From Clostridia bacterium (GTDB lineage Bacteria; Bacillota; Clostridia; Oscillospirales; UBA644): DNA of 64,000 bases. The DNA is taken from the NCBI GenBank assembly GCA_017621705.1, contig JAGASR010000014.1:107469-171468 (forward strand), given 5' to 3'. The notes under the pieces are model-generated. The model saw only the letters and a program-made list of their open reading frames with translations. It had not been told where the DNA came from and did not search any database. Positions 17,637 to 25,361 of the stretch are shown piece after piece. How positions within the stretch are numbered: the stretch's first letter is position 1; each line of letters begins with the position of its first letter. The position numbers and the translations under genes are program-made.

Positions 17637-18404
17637 ATGGAAAATTTAAAAATCTGTTCTTATAATCTTCGTTATGAAGAGCGCGGAGATGGTAAAAATA
17701 TGTTCTCTTACCGTTCTATGTATATCCGTGATGCTATTCGCAGAGAATCTCCCGATATAATCGGTTTTCAGGAAGTTCTTCCTCATATGCAGAACTGGCT
17801 TCGCGATACTTTCCCCGAATATATTACCGTAGGTTGCGGAAGAGGCTCAAATTATCAGGGTGAATCCAATCCCGTACTTTTCAAAAAAGATAAGTTCGCT
17901 TTTCTCGGTTTTGACGTTTTCTGGCTTTCCCCGACTCCGTTTATTCCCGGTTCACGTTATGAAGAGCAGAGCGACTGTCCGAGAATCTGCACAGTTATCA
18001 CTCTCAATCCCGTAGGTAAAGTCAAGCCGTTCAGAGTTTACAACACTCATCTTGATCATGTTAGTGACGAGGCAAGAAAACAAGGTATAAGGGCTATTCT
18101 TGCACGTATGGATGAAGACGATAAACGCATGCCGTTACCGAATCTTCTTCTCGGAGATCTTAACGCAGAACCTGACAGCGACACCATCAGATTTATCAAC
18201 GAATGCGAAAGCAGATCGTTTACCGAACTTACCGCTGATATCAAAGGCTCTTATCACGGTTACGGTCATTGCTTCAGTAAGATCGACTATGTTTTTGCCT
18301 CCGGTGATATCAAAGGTCATGGTTCTAAACTTTGGGACGAATGCCACGACGGAGTATATCTTTCCGACCATTATCCCGTATGCGCCGAATTTGAACTGGT
18401 TTGA
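17637..18404 (+). CDS. Endonuclease/exonuclease/phosphatase (EEP) family hydrolase
   Basis: A 255-residue metal-dependent phosphoesterase. The EEP motifs appear in order: SYNLRYE (Asn near residue 10), GFQEV (metal Glu near 46), NTHLDHV, LLGDLNAEPDS and a C-terminal SDHYPV with the catalytic His. Such cytosolic members hydrolyse phosphodiesters or sugar/lipid phosphates and are common in Clostridia as uncharacterised proteins. No signal peptide. A GAGGAG site lies 9 bases upstream. Followed after 19 bases by an ABC exporter, probably in the same transcript. Confidence 0.88.
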   Translation: MENLKICSYNLRYEERGDGKNMFSYRSMYIRDAIRRESPDIIGFQEVLPHMQNWLRDTFPEYITVGCGRGSNYQGESNPVLFKKDKFAFLGFDVFWLSPTPFIPGSRYEEQSDCPRICTVITLNPVGKVKPFRVYNTHLDHVSDEARKQGIRAILARMDEDDKRMPLPNLLLGDLNAEPDSDTIRFINECESRSFTELTADIKGSYHGYGHCFSKIDYVFASGDIKGHGSKLWDECHDGVYLSDHYPVCAEFELV

Positions 18405-18423
18405 TCGTAATAGGTAATAATTT

Positions 18424-20139
18424 ATGAAGTTAGCAAAAAGATTTATTCTCATGGCAAAAAGCCATTGGGGAGAAATAATCATAACGGTCATCTCTCTTAT
18501 CGGTGTTTCTGCGCTCAGCCTTGTTACTCCCGAGATAATAAGACGTATGACCGCTGTCTTGAGCGATCCCGAACTTCTTTCCGCGGAAATACTTTTCAAA
18601 TACGCTTTGATTCTCGTCCTTGCGTATCTTGTAAGAGGTGTTCTCCGTTTCGTAAGTATGTACGTAAGCCATATTGCCGCATGGAAATTTGTCGGTGAAC
18701 TTACTTTGAAAGTCTACGATAAATACCAGGAACTTTCAATGCGTTATTATCAGGATAAGCAGACAGGTCAGCTCATGAGCCGAATGGTTAATGATACAAG
18801 ACTTCTCGAAGTTCTTATTGCCCATTCCCTTCCCGATCTAATAACAAACGTCCTTGTTATTATCGGAGTTGCGATAATGATATTCATGATCGATCCTTTC
18901 CTTGCTCTTCTGACGCTTATTCCCGTTCCGTTCGTTATTTTCGTCAGCTCCTTCTTCTCTAAAAAGGTTGCGCCTCTTTTCAGAATCAATCAGGAGGTTC
19001 TCGGCGATCTTAACGGTGTTTTACAGGATAATCTTTCCGGTATGAAAGAGATCCAGGCATTCGGCAAGGAGAATTATGAGCACGGAAAAATGCTTAAAAA
19101 TACGGATTACTACAGCTTTGTAAATATCCGCGCCAATAAAGCAAACGCAATATTTCATCCGTCTGTTGAATTCCTTACTTCCCTCGGTACCGTTATTGTA
19201 GTCGGTGTCGGCGGTATGCTTGCTATGAACGGACAGGTTTCGACTTCCGATATCGTCGGGTTTTTCGTGTATCTCAGCCTCTTCTATCAGCCTCTCGCAA
19301 TTCTTGCAAGGCTTGTTGAAGATGTCCAGACGTCTCTTGCAGGCGCACGCCGTGTTGCGGAGGTTCTCGACAGCGAGAGCGAGATTCAGCAGTCTCCCGA
19401 TGCTTACGATCTCGAAAATATCGAAGGCAATATTTCTTTCGAAAATGTAAGTTTCGATTATATTAACGGCGAACATGTTCTTAACGATATTTCGTTCACC
19501 GTCAAAAAAGGAGAAATGATAGCTCTCGTCGGTCCTACGGGTGTCGGTAAAACGACAATCGTTTCTCTTCTTGAACGTTTTTACGATCCCCTTGCAGGCC
19601 GTGTCTGCATTGACGGTCACGATATCAAAGACGTTACCCTGCAGTCTCTCCGTAAAAATATTTCGCTCGTTTTGCAGGATGTTTTCCTTTTTAACGGAAC
19701 GATCGAAGAAAATATTGCTTACGGTGTCGAAAACTGCACAAGAGAGGAAGTCATTGCTGCCGCCAAAGCCGCATCTGCCGATGAGTTTATCTCTAAAATG
19801 CCAAAAGGCTATGACACAATGGTAGGGGAGAGGGGCGTTCGTCTTTCCGGCGGTCAGAAACAGCGAATCGCAATCGCTCGCGCTGTTTTGAGAAATACGC
19901 CTATTCTTGTTCTTGACGAGGCAACATCGTCCGTCGATACCGAGACCGAAGCAAATATCCAGTCCGCCATCGAAAATCTTGCGGGCAGCAGAACCATAAT
20001 CGTTATCGCGCACAGACTTTCCACCGTTATGCGTGCTGATAATATCGTAGTTCTTGAAAAAGGAAAGATCGTTGAAGAAGGTTCTCATAATGAGCTTTTC
20101 GAGAAAAACGGTCTTTACGCCAAGATGTGTAAAATCTGA
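18424..20139 (+). CDS. ABC exporter, fused permease-ATPase half-transporter (MsbA/MdlB type)
   Basis: 571 residues with six membrane helices in the first 310 and a nucleotide-binding domain after about 335. Walker A GPTGVGKTT, Q-loop LVLQDVFLFNGTIEENI, signature LSGGQKQR, Walker B ILVLDEATS and switch His in VIAHRLST are all intact. It should act as a homodimer or with another half-transporter to export lipids, drugs or peptides. No partner half-gene is adjacent. The ribosome site is weak (TAGG). A terminator follows immediately. Confidence 0.92.
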   Translation: MKLAKRFILMAKSHWGEIIITVISLIGVSALSLVTPEIIRRMTAVLSDPELLSAEILFKYALILVLAYLVRGVLRFVSMYVSHIAAWKFVGELTLKVYDKYQELSMRYYQDKQTGQLMSRMVNDTRLLEVLIAHSLPDLITNVLVIIGVAIMIFMIDPFLALLTLIPVPFVIFVSSFFSKKVAPLFRINQEVLGDLNGVLQDNLSGMKEIQAFGKENYEHGKMLKNTDYYSFVNIRANKANAIFHPSVEFLTSLGTVIVVGVGGMLAMNGQVSTSDIVGFFVYLSLFYQPLAILARLVEDVQTSLAGARRVAEVLDSESEIQQSPDAYDLENIEGNISFENVSFDYINGEHVLNDISFTVKKGEMIALVGPTGVGKTTIVSLLERFYDPLAGRVCIDGHDIKDVTLQSLRKNISLVLQDVFLFNGTIEENIAYGVENCTREEVIAAAKAASADEFISKMPKGYDTMVGERGVRLSGGQKQRIAIARAVLRNTPILVLDEATSSVDTETEANIQSAIENLAGSRTIIVIAHRLSTVMRADNIVVLEKGKIVEEGSHNELFEKNGLYAKMCKI

Positions 20140-20151
20140 TCGCATACCAAT

Positions 20152-20190
20152 AAAAACGTTTCAAGTTGTGAAACGGTTTTATTTTAAATA
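20152..20190 (+). terminator. Terminator of the ABC exporter unit
   Basis: AAAACGTTTCA pairs with TGAAACGGTTTT around a short loop, followed by ATTTTAAAT, 12 bases after the exporter stop. Confidence 0.8.
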
Positions 20191-20239
20191 TTGAATGAAA
20201 TTTTGTATAATATTACCAAACAAAAAATAGTTATATATC

Positions 20240-20268
20240 TTGACAAACGTTTATTTTTGGTGTATAAT
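20240..20268 (+). promoter_or_regulatory. Perfect consensus promoter of the surface protein gene
   Basis: TTGACA (20240-20245), 17-base spacer, TATAAT (20263-20268). With an AGGAGG site 8 bases from the ATG this predicts strong expression. Confidence 0.92.
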
Positions 20269-20325
20269 AAACTAACCTTACGGATAGTGCGGATTGAGCA
20301 CGTCCAAAAATTAGGAGGAATAAAA

Positions 20326-21453
20326 ATGAAGAAATTTGTAGCTATTCTTGCTGTTGCACTTGTAGTTGCTATGGTTGCTTCCATTGGTTCTGCCGCTTTC
20401 TATACCGGCGAATTCGCAACCGAACAGAGAGAATTCGTAGTTCCCAAAGTAAACCCCGATAACCCCGCTATCGTTATCGACGGTTATGCAGACCTCGAAG
20501 GCGAATGGTTCGGCGCTATCAATACCGGCGTTAACCTCGCTGACGGCGAAGCAGCTGAATTTGCTGGCTTCTGGGATGCAACTGTTTGGGGTAACACCTA
20601 TTCCGTAGCAGTTGAATCTTACGACGATATCCCTGAAGAACATCGTAATGTTTGGGATACCTACTACCTCTGGGATGAAGCAGGTCTTTACTTCGCAGTT
20701 GTTTGCGAAACCGACTCTACTCCCTGCCCCTTTAACCCCGCTTTCTATCTTGGCGGCGACACCACCGGTCAGTCCAGACGTGTTGACGGTTTCACTCCCA
20801 TGATCCGTCCCACCGATGATGAATCCGTTCCCACCAACTGGCTCGAATTCTGGGCTGGTACTCTCGGCGGCGAAGATTTCTGGAACGACGACAGCGTTGT
20901 TTACTACAAAGGCAACCCCAACAACCCCTATAACATCGAAACTGCTTCTTGGAGAGCTACCGAGCCTAACGAAAACGGTGCTTATCCTTACTGCATCGAA
21001 GCATTCATTCCTTGGGATGCTCTTCGTTACGGTACCGGCGGCGCTGATAAAGTTTTTGAAGACGAAATCAAAGCCGGCTCTATCCTTATGATCGGTCAGA
21101 TCTACCTCGACGGTAACGGCGAAGTTGACGAAAACGGCAACCCCTATGACTGGGGTCGTGGTTTTGACTGTCCGAGCTGGGGCTACTATAACTACTACAT
21201 GCTCTCTGCTACTCCCGCAGAAAAAACTGACAAAGTTGTAGTTGAAGAACCCGAAGTTGAAGAACCTGCTGAAGAACCCGAAGTAGAAGTTGAAGAACCC
21301 GCTGAAGAACCTGAAGTAGAAGTTGAAGAAGAACCCGAAGTTGAAGAAACTCCCGCTCCCTCCAACCCCTCTACCGCTGACGTAAGCGTTCTCTTCTATG
21401 CTCTCGCAGCTATCTCCGCTATCGGCGGCATCTCTGTTTTCAAGAGAAAATAA
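20326..21453 (+). CDS. Secreted surface protein with CBM9/DOMON-like domain, acidic repeats and sorting-signal-like C-terminus
   Basis: 375 residues from the ATG at 20326, which follows TTAGGAGGAATAAAA. Residues 1-24 form a signal peptide (KKFVAILAVALVVAMV core). Residues about 40-300 resemble a carbohydrate-binding family 9/DOMON beta-sandwich: PAIVIDGYADLEGEW at the start, many Trp and Tyr, and EAFIPWDAL. Residues about 302-345 are a proline/glutamate repeat built on EEPEVEVEEPAEEP, a likely wall spacer. The end, NPSTADVSVLF, then a hydrophobic helix and KRK, looks like a non-canonical sortase sorting signal. Codons are strongly biased (AAC, CCC, ACC, GGC), fitting high expression. Ligand unknown; probably a glycan. 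Confidence 0.75.
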   Translation: MKKFVAILAVALVVAMVASIGSAAFYTGEFATEQREFVVPKVNPDNPAIVIDGYADLEGEWFGAINTGVNLADGEAAEFAGFWDATVWGNTYSVAVESYDDIPEEHRNVWDTYYLWDEAGLYFAVVCETDSTPCPFNPAFYLGGDTTGQSRRVDGFTPMIRPTDDESVPTNWLEFWAGTLGGEDFWNDDSVVYYKGNPNNPYNIETASWRATEPNENGAYPYCIEAFIPWDALRYGTGGADKVFEDEIKAGSILMIGQIYLDGNGEVDENGNPYDWGRGFDCPSWGYYNYYMLSATPAEKTDKVVVEEPEVEEPAEEPEVEVEEPAEEPEVEVEEEPEVEETPAPSNPSTADVSVLFYALAAISAIGGISVFKRK

Positions 21454-21483
21454 TTAAACTTAATTTCAATTAAGTATATAAAA

Positions 21484-21512
21484 GCTCGGATCTCAGATCC
21501 GAGCCTTTATTT
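21484..21512 (+). terminator. Terminator of the surface protein gene
   Basis: Perfect 10-bp stem GCTCGGATCT / AGATCCGAGC with a one-base centre, followed by CTTTATTT. On the other strand it is followed by TTTTATAT, so it may also serve rimI. Confidence 0.85.
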
Positions 21513-21522
21513 ATGCCGTAAT

Positions 21523-21548
21523 AAGGGAGATACAAAAGTATCTCCCTT
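21523..21548. repeat. Perfect hairpin downstream of rimI
   Basis: AAGGGAGATAC-AAAA-GTATCTCCCTT, 11-bp perfect stem, 6 bases past the rimI stop. There is no clear T-run on the minus strand, so it may protect the mRNA end or help the adjacent terminator. Confidence 0.6.
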
Positions 21549-21553
21549 GAAAT

Positions 21554-21991
21554 TTATATCGTATACTGCATTATCAGTCCGTCTTCTACAGGTTTTGAGT
21601 AAAGATTCTTTCTTTCTCCGACCTGACGGAAACCGATGGAGGTATAAAGCGCTATCGCGCCTTCGTTGGACTTTCTGACTTCAAGAAAAACTTCCTTACA
21701 GCCTTTTTCCTTCGCTCTGTTTATAACATGGTAAACAAGTTCTCTGCCGTAGCCCATTCGTCTCTTATCGGTCGTAACGGCAACGGAGATTATCTCTGCA
21801 TTATCGGGAACAAAGAAATAAATGCTATGTCCCGTAATTTCGCCTTCGTCTTCTATGACGTCAACAAAAAAAGTCTGGCTCTTCAAAAAAGAATATATGC
21901 TTTCTTCAGTCTCGGGAGTGGAGAAACATTCGTTTTCTCTTTTTACTATACCCTTGACGTCTTTTTTCTCTGCTTTTCTTACTGTAAACAT
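21554..21991 (-). CDS. rimI: Ribosomal protein alanine N-acetyltransferase-like GNAT protein
   Basis: A 145-residue GNAT enzyme expected to acetylate the N-terminus of a ribosomal protein. The acetyl-CoA loop is VTTDKRRMGYGRELVYHV (about residues 73-90) and the C-terminal EVRKSNEGAIALYTSIGFRQVGERKNLY is the RimI-type signature. It follows the phosphatase gene by 16 bases and lies divergent to tsaD, matching the common rimI-tsaD neighbourhood. GAGG about 10 bases upstream of the ATG. Confidence 0.9.
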   Translation of the reverse strand: MFTVRKAEKKDVKGIVKRENECFSTPETEESIYSFLKSQTFFVDVIEDEGEITGHSIYFFVPDNAEIISVAVTTDKRRMGYGRELVYHVINRAKEKGCKEVFLEVRKSNEGAIALYTSIGFRQVGERKNLYSKPVEDGLIMQYTI

Positions 21992-22007
21992 TTTATCGTA
22001 TCCTCAA

Positions 22008-22418
22008 TTATTCGTTATTTGACGGCAAAAGATTTTCAATATATCCGCATATCTCGTCTGCGCATCTTTCGTATGTTTCAAGGTCTGCGCCGAACGGATC
22101 GGATATTCCTTTGCCCAATACGGAGATCTTGTCAGCCGCTTCGGGGAACGCTTCCTTCAAAATTACGGCATGACCTTCCGTCATTGTGTAAATACGGTCC
22201 GCAGCTTTTATATCATCAGGCGTTACCTGCGCCGCTCTGTGAGAAGAAATATCTATTCCGCGTCTTTTCATCGCTTCAACGGAGTTTTCGGATGCACATG
22301 CGCCGCTGTCTGCATATATCCCTGCGCTTTTCGCTCCGCTGCCGTATATTTTATTGTAAAATCCTGCAGCCATAGGGCTTCTGCAAGTATTTCCCGTGCA
22401 AATAAATAAGACGTTCAT
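22008..22418 (-). CDS. Low-molecular-weight protein phosphatase, YwlE-like (arginine/tyrosine phosphatase)
   Basis: 136 residues from the ATG at 22418 (MNVLFICTGNTCRSPMAAG), with AAAGGA 7 bases upstream; an in-frame start 23 codons earlier is unsupported. The P-loop CTGNTCRS carries Thr after Cys, as in YwlE protein-arginine phosphatase, rather than the bulky residue of tyrosine-specific relatives. The C-terminal general acid region is SDPFGADLETYERCADEI. Cotranscribed with rimI. Confidence 0.85.
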   Translation of the reverse strand: MNVLFICTGNTCRSPMAAGFYNKIYGSGAKSAGIYADSGACASENSVEAMKRRGIDISSHRAAQVTPDDIKAADRIYTMTEGHAVILKEAFPEAADKISVLGKGISDPFGADLETYERCADEICGYIENLLPSNNE

Positions 22419-22443
22419 AAATCTTTCCTTTCGCTTATGATTG

Positions 22444-22472
22444 TTGACAAAATCGATCTTATATGTTATAAT
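22444..22472 (+). promoter_or_regulatory. Promoter of tsaD, overlapping a divergent promoter
   Basis: TTGACA (22444-22449), 17-base spacer, TATAAT (22467-22472), giving a tsaD leader of about 100 bases. On the minus strand a weaker TTGATA-N17-TAAGAT pair overlaps it and would serve the phosphatase-rimI pair. Confidence 0.85.
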
Positions 22473-22580
22473 TATTAATATCAACATTTATATCATAATT
22501 GTAACTTTCTTTTATTATACACCTTTTGACCCGTTTCGTCAAGCATATATTTAAATTTTTTTATTACGGACGTATTTTTT

Positions 22581-23594
22581 ATGAGAATTTTAGGTATCGA
22601 ATCTTCTTGCGATGAGACTGCTGCCGCAGTTGTTGAAGACGGCAGAAAAATAATTTCAAATATTGTCAGCACTCAGATAAGTATTCACGAGCTTTACGGC
22701 GGCGTTGTGCCCGAAATCGCTTCAAGAGCTCATCTCGAAGCAATTTCTTCCGTTACGGAAAAAGCTCTCGCCGAAGTCGGCGGAATTGATAATATAGATG
22801 CCGTCGCCGTAACCAATGCCCCCGGTCTTATCGGTGCGCTTCTCGTCGGTCTCGGCTTTGCGAAAGGTCTTGCTTTCTCCGCAGGCAAACCCTTAATTCC
22901 CGTTCATCATATCAGGGGTCATGTCGCGGCATCTTATCTTTCAAATCCCGATCTTAAGCCGCCGTTTGTTGCTCTCATCGTTTCCGGCGGTCACAGCCAT
23001 CTTGTTCACGTCAAAGATTATACCGATTATACTATTCTCGGTGGCACCCGTGACGATGCGGCAGGGGAGTCTTTCGATAAAGCCGCAAGAGTTCTCGGCC
23101 TCGGTTATCCGGGCGGCCCGAAAATGGATGCTCTCGCCAAAGAAGGCAATCCCGATGCGATTCATTTTCCCCGTGTTCATTTTGCCGATGCTCCGTTTGA
23201 TTTCAGCTTCAGCGGTGTTAAAACTTCCATTATAAATTACGCTCATAATGCCGCCCAGACAGGCAAAGAGCTCAATAAACCCGATGTCGCCGCATCTTTT
23301 TCAAAGGCAGTTTGTGAGATCCTTACCGAAAAAGCCGTTCTTGCCGTTAATACGCTTGATCTGCCCGAGAAAAGGCTCGTTGTCGCTGGCGGTGTTGCCG
23401 CAAACTCAATGCTTCGCTCGATGATAACTGCGGCGGCAAAGAAAAACGGTATTTCGCTCTACATTCCCGACCTTTCACTTTGCGGAGACAACGCTGCTAT
23501 GATCGCTGCACAAGGCTTTTATGAATACTCGATCGGCAGAGTGGCTTCTACCGATCTCAACGCTTTTGCAACCGAAAGCATCGAACTCAAATAA
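22581..23594 (+). CDS. tsaD: tRNA N6-adenosine threonylcarbamoyltransferase
   Basis: Transfers threonylcarbamoyl to A37 of ANN-decoding tRNAs, with TsaB/TsaE. The 337 residues begin MRILGIESSCDETAAAV, the family signature. The metal-binding HxxxH is in PVHHIRGHVAASYL near residues 110-115, with SGGHSHLV and the ATP loop GLGYPGGPKMD. Normal length. The ribosome site is weak. Lies alone on the plus strand and ends in its own terminator. Confidence 0.96.
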   Translation: MRILGIESSCDETAAAVVEDGRKIISNIVSTQISIHELYGGVVPEIASRAHLEAISSVTEKALAEVGGIDNIDAVAVTNAPGLIGALLVGLGFAKGLAFSAGKPLIPVHHIRGHVAASYLSNPDLKPPFVALIVSGGHSHLVHVKDYTDYTILGGTRDDAAGESFDKAARVLGLGYPGGPKMDALAKEGNPDAIHFPRVHFADAPFDFSFSGVKTSIINYAHNAAQTGKELNKPDVAASFSKAVCEILTEKAVLAVNTLDLPEKRLVVAGGVAANSMLRSMITAAAKKNGISLYIPDLSLCGDNAAMIAAQGFYEYSIGRVASTDLNAFATESIELK

Positions 23595-23598
23595 TTTA

Positions 23599-23633
23599 AA
23601 ATGCGAGATGATTTTCCCGATCGTCTCGCATTT
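23599..23633 (+). terminator. Terminator of tsaD
   Basis: 14-bp stem AAATGCGAGATGAT (23599-23612) with ATCGTCTCGCATTT (23620-23633), 4 bases past the stop, followed by ATTGAC; the T-run is part of the second arm. Confidence 0.8.
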
Positions 23634-23634
23634 A

Positions 23635-23663
23635 TTGACTTTTTATTTGAAATATGATATAAT
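23635..23663 (+). promoter_or_regulatory. Promoter of the 23.67-23.87 kb leader/ncRNA
   Basis: TTGACT (23635-23640), 17-base spacer, TATAAT (23658-23663), immediately after the tsaD terminator. Confidence 0.82.
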
Positions 23664-23669
23664 AAATAA

Positions 23670-23869
23670 AACAAATCAATCGGAAGTCAAGATGTTTATG
23701 ATGTACTGTTTTCTTTACCGAAAAATATCGGAAACGAACTTCCTGCCATTTGCGAATATTGAATTCTGCAATAGAGTAAGTCTTCGTGGAGCAAAAACTG
23801 AATTTATTTTATAGGGATATTTTGCGCAAATCGACCGTTGAGTCACGGTTTCGCAGAATATCTTTTTTA
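23670..23869 (+). ncRNA. Structured leader RNA or independent small RNA, about 200 nt, ending in an intrinsic terminator
   Basis: Between a consensus promoter and a strong terminator lies a 200-base transcript. GGAAGT (23682-23687) pairs with ACTTCC (23738-23743), enclosing a hairpin GTTT...CCGA / TCGG-AAAC (23708-23735). The terminator pairs GATATTTTGCG (23816-23826) with CGCAGAATATC (23852-23862), followed by six T. A 40-codon reading frame (23692-23814, MFMMYCFLYRK...) ends one base before the terminator stem and has only a weak GGAAG site. No good promoter follows before the permease ATG at 23999, so an attenuating leader is the favoured reading. It does not match a riboswitch or 6S pattern I recognise. 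Confidence 0.55.
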
Positions 23870-23998
23870 TTATACAGATTAATTAAGAATTGAAAATTTT
23901 TTGTAAATTTTGTCATTGTTGCGTGATATTTCCTTTTTTCATACGGTTAATACGAATATAAGGATTAAAGACGAAAATTTCAGAAAAGGAGAGTTCCT

Positions 23999-25348
23999 AT
24001 GAAAAAGATCTATTTTATTGAGGCATTCAAAAATATCAAAAAAAATCTGTTTACTTCGATCTTACTTGTGATCTGCTTTGTCGTTCTTTTTATTATTTTT
24101 CACAAAGTAACGATTCAGGCTCTTTGGGCGGAGGAAACAAAAAAACAGGCAGGGATCATGTCTGTCTTCGAATATTCTGAAGTTAGGTACGGGTCTGAGG
24201 TGTCTCCACGTATACTTGAGACTACTTTAAGCGAACTTTCCAACGAAGAACAGTTTGCTGCAGGACGAGTTATGGATAGAATAATGAACGGTCTTCGAGA
24301 GGATTATGATGCCTTGGGTTTATGGAAATATCAAAAAATGGGTTATATACCGAACACAAACAAAGAAGCATTTTGTTGCTCGCCTGAAATGTACAAGATC
24401 AATGGCTCAATGATGATCATTAAAGAAGGCTCATGGTTTGACGATTCTGATTTTATCCGTGAATATCAGGTTCGGAAAGGCTATATCGCGCCGGTAATTA
24501 TTGGTTCATCTTTTGCTGAAGATTACGGATTGAGCATTGGTGATATTTTTGTCCCCGATATGTTTTGGGATGAAGAACAGCTTAGGTTCAATGATGAGAT
24601 CGGATATCAGCTCGGACAAACAAACCAATGGAAAGTAATCGGTATTCTCGAACCGGAGTCTTCGTATTACTACAGAGATATGATCACACCGCTTGATTCC
24701 AAAGTTCTTATTCCCGATTATGTCGTGCCGACGATTGATGAATATATTGCGGAAAACGGCGACGAATTGACCGATGAAATGATGTCGCTTGTTGGGGAGA
24801 TCTATACAAGATTCAGGAATACCGATTTTTTCGTTAAAAGTAATGTTGTTGAAGAAGCTGCCGAATTTGTTTCCGAACAGATCGCAACAAACGATTTTTT
24901 GTCTGAGTATTATTCGGCTCGTGCAGGAAAAAGCAGATCAATGACTATGATCGCCGAAAATCAGGAAAAAGCGTCGAATTTCTATAATGTAATTGCTGTT
25001 ATGACCTATATTTTAACGCTTCTCGGAATCATCATGTCTGTCAACAACAAGATTCAGAATAATAAGAGAAATTACGCAATTCATTCTCTTAACGGAGCGA
25101 CTGTTTTCGATCTCGTTCTTTGTTCCGTTTCGGAGATAATGACATTGATGTTGTTTGCCGATATTATATATTTCCTTTTCCCGTTCGGAAAATTAATACA
25201 GTCAGAATCTATCGGTACGGAATTGCTGTTAGCGATACCGTTATTTATCCTTGCCGCAAATATTTTGACGTTCATCATAACCGCCATTGTTTCTGTTGTG
25301 GCGCTACATAATTTCGATACTGTTGAAAACCTCAAGAGAAAGGAATAA
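23999..25348 (+). CDS. MacB/FtsX-type ABC permease, first half of a split system
   Basis: 449 residues beginning MKKIYFIEAFKNIKKN, with AAAAGGAG 6-8 bases upstream. One N-terminal anchor (about 18-38), an extracytoplasmic MacB-like domain (about 40-320) rich in acidic residues, and three C-terminal helices (about 325-350, 375-400, 405-435) of FtsX type. Together with the next gene it corresponds to the single 831-residue permease at 1406-3901. No ATPase gene adjoins the pair. Substrate unknown. Confidence 0.8.
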   Translation: MKKIYFIEAFKNIKKNLFTSILLVICFVVLFIIFHKVTIQALWAEETKKQAGIMSVFEYSEVRYGSEVSPRILETTLSELSNEEQFAAGRVMDRIMNGLREDYDALGLWKYQKMGYIPNTNKEAFCCSPEMYKINGSMMIIKEGSWFDDSDFIREYQVRKGYIAPVIIGSSFAEDYGLSIGDIFVPDMFWDEEQLRFNDEIGYQLGQTNQWKVIGILEPESSYYYRDMITPLDSKVLIPDYVVPTIDEYIAENGDELTDEMMSLVGEIYTRFRNTDFFVKSNVVEEAAEFVSEQIATNDFLSEYYSARAGKSRSMTMIAENQEKASNFYNVIAVMTYILTLLGIIMSVNNKIQNNKRNYAIHSLNGATVFDLVLCSVSEIMTLMLFADIIYFLFPFGKLIQSESIGTELLLAIPLFILAANILTFIITAIVSVVALHNFDTVENLKRKE

Positions 25349-25361
25349 AGGGGGTAAAACA

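Noticed and set aside
23692..23814. 40-codon small protein as a firm gene
   Set aside because: The ribosome site is weak and the segment is inside a structured transcript; kept only as part of the leader/ncRNA call.
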